Part shown: one piece after another, positions 1 to 5,203 of the stretch | Position numbering within the stretch: position 1 is the first letter of the stretch | How the letters are laid out: each line of letters starts with the position of its first letter | Source: JBEAOO01 sp041164825 | GTDB taxonomy: Bacteria > Pseudomonadota > Gammaproteobacteria > Burkholderiales > Burkholderiaceae_C | Assembly: GCA_041164825.1 (NCBI GenBank) | Contig: JBEAOO010000231.1 | Location: 1 to 10,283, forward strand | Length of the DNA: 10,283 nucleotides | Reading direction: 5' to 3' | Notes under the pieces: model-generated | Database searches by the model: none | Seen by the model: the letters and a program-made list of their open reading frames with translations, nothing else | Told to the model about the DNA's origin: nothing | Translations under genes and position numbers: made by a program

Positions 1-180
1 GAGGGTCCAGGTGACATCGCGGGTGTCGGTGTCGTCTTCGGGTGCCGAGGCGGCCGGTGCTGCGGGCTGTGCCGCAACCTGGGCCATGACCGGCGTGGCC
101 ATGGCGGCCAGCACCAGAACCAGCACCAGAACCAGAACCGCCGGCCGCAGCGGTGCCGTGCGTCTCCGCGATCTGCTCAT
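1..180 (-). CDS. Secreted protein of unknown function, N-terminal fragment (runs off the left edge)
   Basis: Sixty codons are visible, reading leftward from ATG at 180 to the window edge without a stop. The N-terminus is a classic export signal: a basic n-region (MSRSRRR), a hydrophobic core containing five Val-Leu repeats (residues 15-24), and an AxA-type end with likely cleavage after VMA at residue 33. The mature part starts with an Ala/Pro-rich stretch, then an acidic patch (EDDTDTRD) and DVTWTL. The start codon overlaps the stop of the upstream VWA gene as ATGA (177-180), so the two are probably translationally coupled and in one operon. The SRRR stretch is not a convincing Tat motif because no hydrophobic residue follows the arginines. 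I do not recognise the family from 60 residues. Another reading, a lipoprotein, is unlikely because no lipobox cysteine is visible. Confidence 0.7.
   Translation of the reverse strand, partial: MSRSRRRTAPLRPAVLVLVLVLVLAAMATPVMAQVAAQPAAPAASAPEDDTDTRDVTWTL
109..138. repeat. Five tandem hexanucleotides (CAGMAC) inside a signal peptide
   Basis: On the plus strand the units are CAGCAC, CAGAAC, CAGCAC, CAGAAC, CAGAAC. On the coding (minus) strand each unit encodes Val-Leu, giving (VL)5 in the hydrophobic core of the exported protein. Unit length is a multiple of three, so gain or loss of a unit would lengthen or shorten the core without a frameshift. Confidence 0.75.
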
Positions 181-1361
181 TTCGACAGCAGTCGCATCGC
201 CTGTTCCAGCCCGGCCAGCGACAGCGGGAACATCCGCTGGCTCATCAGCTGCTGGACCATCGCGATGCTCTGGCGGTATTCCCAGACGCCGGGCGGCTCG
301 GGGTTGATCCAGGCGAATTTCGGGAAGGCATTCGTGAGCCGCTGCAGCCACTCGGCGCCCGGCTCTTCGTTGTTGTATTCGACGCTGCCGCCGGGCTGCA
401 GGATCTCGAACGGGCTCATCGTCGCGTCACCCACGAAGATCAGTTTGTAGTCCTTGTTGTACTTGCGGATGATGTCCCAGGTGGAGGTTTTCTCGCTGAA
501 GCGGCGCCGATTGTTCTTCCACATGAAGTCGTAGACGCAGTTGTGGAAGTAGTAGAACTCGAGGTGCTTGAACTCGCTCTTGGACGCCGAGAACAGCTCT
601 TCCACCCGGTGGATGTGCTCGTCCATGGTGCCGCCCACGTCCATCAGCAGCAGCACTTTGACCTTGTTGTGGCGCTCGGGCACCATTTTCAAATCGAGCC
701 AACCGGCGTTGGCGGCGGTGGCTCGGATGGTGTGGTCGAGGTCGAGTTCTTCGGCCGCGCCTTCGCGCGCAAATTTGCGCAAGCGGCGCAGCGCCAGCTT
801 GATGTTGCGGGTGCCGAGTTCGCGGGTGTCGTCGTAGTCGCGGTAGGCGCGCTGCTCCCACACCTTCACCGCGCTGCGGTTGCGGCTGCCGGCCTGGCCG
901 ATGCGGATGCCGCGCGGGTTGGCGCCGTTGGCACCGAAGGGACTGGTGCCGCCAGTGCCGATCCACTTGTTGCCGCCGTCATGGCGCTCGGTTTGCTCTT
1001 CCAGGCGCTGCTTGAGCGTCTCCATCAGCTCGTCCCAGCCGAGGGCAGTGAGCGCGGCCAGCTCCTCGGGCGTGAAGCTGCGCTCCAGCGCGTCGCGCAG
1101 CCAGTCGGCGGGCACCTCGCCCAGCGCCGCTGTCAACAGCTCGGCACCCTGAAAGTAGGCGCCAAACGCACGGTCAAACTTGTCGAACTGGGTTTCGTCC
1201 TTCACCAGCGCCAAGCGCGCCAGGTGATAAAACTTGTCGAGCGTGGGGCCACCGTCGTCGTCGATCACCCCGGCCTTGAGCGCCTGCAGCAGGCTCAGGT
1301 ACTCGCCCACCGACACCGGCAGTTGGGCAGCACGCAGGGTGTAGAAAAATGGGATCAGCAT
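177..1361 (-). CDS. CoxE-like VWA domain protein (COG3825 type), partner of MoxR ATPases
   Basis: This is a 394-residue cytosolic protein with no signal peptide or membrane segment. The chosen start (MLIPFFYTLR, ATG at 1361) matches the usual N-terminus of the family. The frame stays open to 1463, but the extra 34 residues are basic low-complexity sequence and unlike the family. Residues 1-130 form a helical N-terminal region, 131-165 are Gly-rich (NKWIGTGGTS and following), and the VWA fold starts near 234. Its MIDAS metal site reads D241-V-G-G-T245 (family-known variant of DxSxS), preceded by the hydrophobic strand KVLLLM. A second conserved element, GDATMSPFEI, is at 311-320. Such proteins work with MoxR AAA+ ATPases as metal-insertion or assembly chaperones; the client here is unknown. 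The usual partner, MoxR, lies 2.1 kb upstream on the same strand, beyond a GNAT gene and an opposite-strand cyclase. The stop overlaps the next gene by ATGA. Confidence 0.9.
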   Translation of the reverse strand: MLIPFFYTLRAAQLPVSVGEYLSLLQALKAGVIDDDGGPTLDKFYHLARLALVKDETQFDKFDRAFGAYFQGAELLTAALGEVPADWLRDALERSFTPEELAALTALGWDELMETLKQRLEEQTERHDGGNKWIGTGGTSPFGANGANPRGIRIGQAGSRNRSAVKVWEQRAYRDYDDTRELGTRNIKLALRRLRKFAREGAAEELDLDHTIRATAANAGWLDLKMVPERHNKVKVLLLMDVGGTMDEHIHRVEELFSASKSEFKHLEFYYFHNCVYDFMWKNNRRRFSEKTSTWDIIRKYNKDYKLIFVGDATMSPFEILQPGGSVEYNNEEPGAEWLQRLTNAFPKFAWINPEPPGVWEYRQSIAMVQQLMSQRMFPLSLAGLEQAMRLLSK

Positions 1362-1624
1362 GGGGCAGTGCGCAGAGCTTGTCGTGGCAGGCCGCCATTG
1401 TGCGCTGGCCGCTGGCTCGGGGCGCCCGGGCCCGCGGAAGCCCTCGTGCTTGCCCCTGCCCATCCCCCATGAGGACGAGTGCGTTGAAAGCAGGTGAACA
1501 CCTGAAGGCTGTTGTAATTTCAGTGTCGATTTGCAGTGGATATCCCGAGAGCTTGGCGCGATCGGGGTACAGGGACGGGTCCTGCGGGGCCTTGGACGGT
1601 GACGAAGAGCACTGAGGGATGGGA
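1362..1624. other. Divergent intergenic region between the VWA and diguanylate cyclase genes
   Basis: These 263 bp separate two divergently transcribed genes and must hold both promoters unless the VWA gene is read from further upstream. I see a 6+6 dyad at 1491-1504 and a TGTAAT resembling a -10 box at 1513-1518 (plus strand), but no matching -35 at 16-18 bp. A c-di-GMP riboswitch is not apparent. Part of the left side (1362-1463) is an N-terminal extension of the VWA frame that looks non-coding. Confidence 0.5.
1491..1504. promoter_or_regulatory. Perfect 6+2+6 dyad, candidate operator
   Basis: CAGGTG-AA-CACCTG is a perfect inverted repeat about 120 bp upstream of the cyclase start. It lies just upstream of a TGTAAT (1513-1518) that could be a -10 element, which would place the dyad in the spacer/-35 zone where a repressor commonly binds. 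A 2-bp loop is too tight for an RNA hairpin, so protein binding is the more natural reading. I cannot name the regulator. Confidence 0.35.
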
Positions 1625-2809
1625 ATGAGCCTGGCTCAAGGGTTGTTGTCGATGCTGGGCCTGCAGCTGGCCCTGTATGGCGTGGGCTGGGCTTGCGCGG
1701 CTTTTTACGTGCCGCACCATCGCCGCATCGTGTTTGACTGGCTGGGCTTCACGCTGTCGAGTGGGCTCGCGCTGGGTTTGCTGGTGGTGCGCGGTCACGT
1801 GCCCGATTGGTTGGGCCGCACGGGGGCCGATCTGCTGTTGCTGCTCGGCTTTGTGAGCATGTGGCGCGGTGCGCAGCGGTTTTTGTTGGGCCGCATCACG
1901 CAGGAGCCGCTGCAGTTGCTGGTGCTGGGGGCAGCGGCGATTGTGTGGTTTGGTGAGGTGCACATCGACCCCGACGCGCGCGTGCTGTGTTTGTTGCTGG
2001 CGCTGTCTTGGGTGGCGTTGCACTGCACCTGGCAGGGCTACTCGACGATGCGCAAGGAGTTCGGTGCCCGCGCGGCGCTGACGCTCGGCATCACGGGCTG
2101 CACCGTGGCGGGCGCATTCATGGCGCATGCCTTGGGCGCCTTTTGGCGCGTTCGCCCGCTCGAATGGGCCCCGGGCGACAGCATGCACCATGGCTTCCCA
2201 TTCCTCTTGATGGCGGCGGCGGCGCTGGTCAATCTGGGCCTGGGGTTTCAGGTGTTCACGCGCATGGTGCGGCAGCTCGAACACCTCTCGCGCCACGACG
2301 CGCTCACGGGCTTGCTGAACCGAGGCGCCTTCACGACCCTGCTGTCGACCGAGTGGCAGCGCTTTCAGCGCAAGCCGCAGGCTTTTTCAGTGCTGGCGCT
2401 GGATGTGGATCACTTCAAGTTCGTCAACGACAGCCATGGCCATGCCGTGGGCGACGAGGTGCTCGCCAACCTGGGCGCCTTGCTGCGCCGGCATGCCCGC
2501 GAAAGCGATGGTGTGGGGCGCAGTGGCGGCGAGGAGTTTGTGCTGTTGTTGGTGGACCAAAACCTGCTCCAAGCGGGACAGGCTGCCGAGCGCTTGCGGG
2601 CCGCTGTGGCCGAGTGCAGCTGGCCGCTCGGGCTGAAGATGTCGGTCAGTGTGGGGGTGGCCACGGCGCTGGTGGGTGATGCCTCCGAGGCCGCGGTGCT
2701 GCGCCGGGCCGACCAGGCGCTCTACGCCGCCAAGGCGCAGGGGCGCAACCGGGTGGTGATCTCGGGCTGGCCCGCCTCCGTCACGGCACCGGGCGATCAG
2801 CGCGCCTGA
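1625..2809 (+). CDS. Membrane-bound diguanylate cyclase (GGDEF domain)
   Basis: It makes the second messenger c-di-GMP from two GTP at the inner membrane. The 394-residue protein has about seven hydrophobic segments (near 5-27, 34-56, 68-84, 95-111, 119-135, 149-172 and 188-212), a probable sensing region without a recognised named domain. A GGDEF domain follows at about 221-380. Its opening motif is DALTGLLNR (225-233), the metal/GTP site is DVDHFKFVND (260-269), and the active-site loop is GGEEF (301-305), so it should be catalytically active. An inhibitory I-site RxxD (RESD, 292-295) lies exactly five residues before GGEEF, predicting product feedback inhibition. An in-frame ATG at 1619 is possible, but GAGGG (1614-1618) has ideal 6-nt spacing only to 1625. 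The gene stands alone on its strand between minus-strand genes, and its end overlaps the convergent GNAT gene by 13 bp. Confidence 0.93.
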   Translation: MSLAQGLLSMLGLQLALYGVGWACAAFYVPHHRRIVFDWLGFTLSSGLALGLLVVRGHVPDWLGRTGADLLLLLGFVSMWRGAQRFLLGRITQEPLQLLVLGAAAIVWFGEVHIDPDARVLCLLLALSWVALHCTWQGYSTMRKEFGARAALTLGITGCTVAGAFMAHALGAFWRVRPLEWAPGDSMHHGFPFLLMAAAALVNLGLGFQVFTRMVRQLEHLSRHDALTGLLNRGAFTTLLSTEWQRFQRKPQAFSVLALDVDHFKFVNDSHGHAVGDEVLANLGALLRRHARESDGVGRSGGEEFVLLLVDQNLLQAGQAAERLRAAVAECSWPLGLKMSVSVGVATALVGDASEAAVLRRADQALYAAKAQGRNRVVISGWPASVTAPGDQRA

Positions 2810-3396
2810 CTCAGCTGAAAGTCCAGGTGCGCCCGCACCGTGGGCCACTCGGCGGCGGTGATGCTGTAGACCGCCGTGTCGCGCAGCGTGCCGTTGGCCG
2901 CGCGCTGGTGCGAGCGCAGCATGCCGTCGAGCTGCGCGCCCAGGCGCTCAATGGCGCGGCGGCTGGCCGTATTGAAGCGGTGGGTGCGAAATTCGACCGC
3001 AATGCAATCCAACGTCTCAAACGCATGCGCCAGCAGCAGCCGTTTGCAGGCGGTGTTGAGCGGCGTGCGCTGCACCCGCTGCGCGTACCAGGTGGAGCCA
3101 ATTTCCACGCGCCGGTTGGTGGCATCGATGTTCATGAAGGTGGTCATGCCCACGGGCACGCCCTCGGCGTCGAGCACCGCAAACGGCAGCATGCTGCCGG
3201 CGGCGTGCAGCGTCAGCCGCCGCTCAATCTCGGCCGCCATGCCCTCGGGCGTGGGCACCACGGTCACCCACAGCTTCCACAGCTCGCCCTCGCGCACCGC
3301 CTCGGCCAGGGCCGGGGCGTGCTCGGCGGACAGGGGCACCAGGCGGGCCTCGGGGCGGCTGAGGGTGAGCGGGGTGGTGATGGCGGGCAGGCTCAT
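2797..3396 (-). CDS. GNAT acetyltransferase, RimJ/RimL (Acetyltransf_3) type
   Basis: A 199-residue cytosolic protein that should transfer an acetyl group from acetyl-CoA to an amine; the acceptor is unknown. GNAT features are strand 4 with RVEIGSTWY (96-104), the acetyl-CoA pyrophosphate region QRTPLNTACKRLLLAHAF (109-126), and the family C-terminal signature NTASRRAIERLG (142-153), which matches the RimJ/RimL-like N-x-x-S-x-x-x-x-x-x-L-G pattern. The binding loop lacks the classic Q/RxxGxG/A glycines, as in several members of this group. The start at 3396 (MSLPAITTPL) gives normal family length. The frame extends to 3987, but that upstream part lies antiparallel to no gene and out of frame within moxR, so it is rejected. 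It lies 47 bp after moxR on the same strand, probably co-transcribed. Its 3' end overlaps the convergent cyclase gene. No strong ribosome binding site is visible. Confidence 0.88.
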   Translation of the reverse strand: MSLPAITTPLTLSRPEARLVPLSAEHAPALAEAVREGELWKLWVTVVPTPEGMAAEIERRLTLHAAGSMLPFAVLDAEGVPVGMTTFMNIDATNRRVEIGSTWYAQRVQRTPLNTACKRLLLAHAFETLDCIAVEFRTHRFNTASRRAIERLGAQLDGMLRSHQRAANGTLRDTAVYSITAAEWPTVRAHLDFQLSQAR

Positions 3397-3443
3397 GGGG
3401 CGGCGAGGTGGGGCAGGGCGGGTGGATCGGGTGGGGCAGGCGC

Positions 3444-4286
3444 TCAGCGGTTGCGGCTTTGCATGAAGATGAGTTTTTCGAACAACGACACGTCCTGCTC
3501 GTTCTTCAGCAGCGCGCCCAGCAGCGGCGGCATCTGCACCTTGTCGTCGCGACTTTGCAGGGCCTCGGGCGAGATGTCTTCGGCCACCAGCAACTTCAGC
3601 CAGTCGAGCAGCTCGCTGGTGCTGGGCTTCTTTTTGAGACCGGGCAAGTTGCGCACGTCGTAGAAATTTTTCAGCGCTGCGGCCAGCAGCTCTTTTTTCA
3701 GGCCCGGGAAGTGCACGTCCACGATGGCTTGCATCGTCACCGCATCGGGGAACTGGATGTAGTGAAAGAAGCAGCGCCGCAAAAACGCGTCGGGCAGCTC
3801 TTTTTCGTTGTTCGAGGTGATGAACACCAGCGGCCGGTGCTTGGCGCGGATCAGCTCGCGCGTTTCGTAGCAATAGAACTCCATGCGGTCGATTTCGCGC
3901 AGCAAGTCGTTCGGGAACTCGATGTCCGCCTTGTCGATCTCGTCGATCAGCAGTGCCACCGGCTCGTCGGCCGTGAAGGCCTGCCACAGCACGCCCTTGA
4001 CGATGTAGTTGTGGATGTCCTTGACCTTGGCGTCGCCGAGCTGGCTGTCGCGCAGTCGGCTCACCGCGTCGTACTCATACAGCCCCTGTTGCGCCTTGGT
4101 GGTGCTTTTGATGTGCCACTGCAGCAGCGGCAAGCCGAGCGCGCGGGCCACCTCTTCGGCCAGCAGCGTTTTGCCGGTGCCGGGCTCACCTTTGACGAGC
4201 AAGGGCCGCTTCAACGTCTGGGCGGCGTTCACCGCCAACATCAGGTCGGGGGTGGCAATGTACTGGTCTGTACCTTGGAATTTCAT
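3444..4286 (-). CDS. MoxR-family AAA+ ATPase
   Basis: A 280-residue cytosolic AAA+ ATPase, full length for the small MoxR class. Walker A is GEPGTGKT (33-40), Walker B LLIDE (112-116) followed by IDKAD, sensor 1 is TSNNE (157-161, Asn159), and the arginine-finger region is FLRRC (168-172). The C-terminal helical lid holds the rest. MoxR ATPases pair with VWA proteins to mature or insert cofactors into client enzymes, and the CoxE-like VWA gene further along the same strand is the likely partner. The start at 4286 (MKFQGTDQYI) fits the family; the frame continues to 4364 but would then overlap the cytochrome promoter. It is transcribed divergently from cytochrome c4 through an 89-bp region with an FNR-like box starting only 16 bp upstream of its ATG. 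The GNAT gene follows after 47 bp. Confidence 0.93.
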   Translation of the reverse strand: MKFQGTDQYIATPDLMLAVNAAQTLKRPLLVKGEPGTGKTLLAEEVARALGLPLLQWHIKSTTKAQQGLYEYDAVSRLRDSQLGDAKVKDIHNYIVKGVLWQAFTADEPVALLIDEIDKADIEFPNDLLREIDRMEFYCYETRELIRAKHRPLVFITSNNEKELPDAFLRRCFFHYIQFPDAVTMQAIVDVHFPGLKKELLAAALKNFYDVRNLPGLKKKPSTSELLDWLKLLVAEDISPEALQSRDDKVQMPPLLGALLKNEQDVSLFEKLIFMQSRNR

Positions 4287-4301
4287 GGTGGGAATGCGGT
4301 G

Positions 4302-4315
4302 TTGACCCTGATCAA
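4302..4315. promoter_or_regulatory. FNR/ANR (Crp-Fnr family) box
   Basis: TTGAC-CCTG-ATCAA matches the FNR/ANR consensus TTGAT-N4-ATCAA at nine of ten specified positions. Its centre (4308.5) is 26.5 bp before the first base of TATAAT at 4335. A classical class II activator site lies about 29 bp before it, so the spacing is close but 3 bp short. Relative to moxR (minus strand, ATG at 4286) the box would overlap the likely transcription start, a position suited to repression. Oxygen-responsive control of a respiratory cytochrome makes sense, but this is inference. Confidence 0.5.
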
Positions 4316-4318
4316 ACG

Positions 4319-4340
4319 AGTATAGGAGCGTCCCTATAAT
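4319..4340. promoter_or_regulatory. Back-to-back -10 elements in a dyad, moxR / cytochrome c4 divergent promoters
   Basis: On the plus strand TATAAT (4335-4340) is a perfect -10 box, 35 bp before the cytochrome c4 ATG. On the minus strand TATACT (4324-4319) is a five-of-six -10 box facing moxR. Both sit in an inverted repeat TATAGG-N6-CCTATA (4321-4338). Neither has a good -35 at 16-18 bp, which points to an activator-dependent promoter or to another architecture. Confidence 0.5.
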
Positions 4341-4375
4341 CCAGAGCTTAGTCTGTCTTGCCACGTCCCGACCCC

Positions 4376-5026
4376 ATGAAAAAACTGCTGAGCTCTCTCC
4401 TTGTTGCCATGGCCGCCAGCGGCTTCGTGTCGAACGTTGCGGCGCAAGACGCCAAGGCGGGCGAGCAAAAGGCCACCATGTGCATCGGCTGCCACGGCAT
4501 CCCTGGCTACCAAGCCAGCTTTCCCGAGGTCTACAAGGTGCCGATGATCTCGGGCCAGGGCGACAAATACATTGTTGCGGCCCTCACCGGCTACAAAAAG
4601 GGCGAGCGCAAACACCCCACCATGCGCGGCATCGCCGGCTCGCTGAGCGACAAGGACATGGCCGATCTGGCCGCCTTCTATTCCACCCAAGTGACCGACC
4701 TGACCCCCGTGGCCGCCAAACCCACCCGCGAGCCCTCGGCCCAGGTGGCCGAGCTGCTGAAAAAAGGCAACTGCATCTCCTGCCACGGCGACAACTTCAG
4801 CAAGCCCATCGACGCCAGCTACCCCAAGCTGGCCGGTCAGCACCCTGATTACCTCTACGTGGCCCTCAAGTCCTACCAGGGCGGCACCGCGGTGGTGGGC
4901 CGCGGCAACGCGATCATGGGGGGCATGGCCAAGCCCTTCAGCCACAGCGAGCTCAAGGCCATCGCCCAATACATCGGCTCGCTCGACAGCGAACTGCGCG
5001 TGGTGCCGCAATCGCGCTTCCGCTGA
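4376..5026 (+). CDS. Di-haem cytochrome c4, periplasmic electron carrier
   Basis: A 216-residue exported c-type cytochrome that shuttles electrons in the periplasm, classically toward cbb3 or other terminal oxidases. The signal peptide (MKKLLSSLLV and following) likely ends at VAA, residue 23. Two haem-binding sites, CIGCH (36-40) and CISCH (133-137), divide the protein into two similar cytochrome c domains. Probable axial methionines are Met83 (HPTMRGIAG) and Met181 or Met184 (IMGGMAKPFSH). Length and two-domain layout are typical of cytochrome c4. The ATG at 4376 begins the signal peptide directly; a TTG at 4358 in frame would only add MPRPDP. It is a single-gene unit: its own promoter region lies upstream and a strong terminator begins 25 bp after the stop. 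The neighbouring ccs/res haem-handling genes often found after c4 in this order are absent here. Confidence 0.95.
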   Translation: MKKLLSSLLVAMAASGFVSNVAAQDAKAGEQKATMCIGCHGIPGYQASFPEVYKVPMISGQGDKYIVAALTGYKKGERKHPTMRGIAGSLSDKDMADLAAFYSTQVTDLTPVAAKPTREPSAQVAELLKKGNCISCHGDNFSKPIDASYPKLAGQHPDYLYVALKSYQGGTAVVGRGNAIMGGMAKPFSHSELKAIAQYIGSLDSELRVVPQSRFR

Positions 5027-5051
5027 GCGCGGCGTTTCACCCCGCTCCCCC

Positions 5052-5077
5052 AAGAGGCCGCGCTTGCGGCCTTTTTT
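5052..5077 (+). terminator. Rho-independent terminator after cytochrome c4
   Basis: The hairpin has a stem AGGCCGC (5055-5061), loop GCTT, and complementary arm GCGGCCT (5066-5072), ending in six T (5072-5077). The upstream AAG can pair further with the T-run. It lies 25 bp after the cytochrome stop and isolates that gene from the HD-GYP gene. Confidence 0.92.
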
Positions 5078-5113
5078 GCGCCCTTATTTCGGGCTCGGGC
5101 CGGCCTGCATGGG

Positions 5114-5140
5114 TCAAGCTGTCACCACATCGTCCGATAT
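5114..5140 (+). promoter_or_regulatory. Sigma-28 (FliA)-like promoter of the HD-GYP gene
   Basis: TCAAGCTG (5114-5121), an 11-bp spacer, and TCCGATAT (5133-5140) line up with the FliA consensus TAAAGTTT-N11-GCCGATAA. The core TCAAG and CCGATA also match the Pseudomonas-type form. Transcription would start near 5147, leaving a leader of about 57 nt before the ATG at 5204. It follows the cytochrome terminator, where a new promoter is needed. No sigma-70 alternative of similar quality is seen. Confidence 0.55.
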
Positions 5141-5203
5141 GCATTGGATGATGAATGTTCGGGCGTTCTTCGCGCCGACGGCTTGCCTACCCCTCACCGG
5201 CCC

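Noticed and set aside
153..1472. A 439-codon plus-strand frame opposite the VWA gene
   Set aside because: Shadow of the VWA gene; no recognisable motif, and its composition is that of reverse-complemented coding sequence.
1362..1624. A c-di-GMP riboswitch in front of the cyclase gene
   Set aside because: I found no GEMM-like arrangement of conserved loops; the strongest element is the 14-bp dyad, whose loop is too short for an RNA stem.
3397..3987. A long N-terminal extension of the GNAT gene into moxR
   Set aside because: It would overlap moxR out of frame by over 500 bp, is Arg/Ala-rich without motifs, and the 3396 start gives normal family length.
4302..4307. TTGACC as a sigma-70 -35 for cytochrome c4
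   Set aside because: The gap to TATAAT at 4335 is 27 bp, and to TATAGG at 4321 only 13 bp; neither is workable. It is better explained as half of the FNR-like box.
3408..4325. A 305-codon plus-strand frame opposite moxR
   Set aside because: The minus strand has intact Walker A, Walker B and sensor motifs; the plus frame has none and would run through the divergent promoter region.
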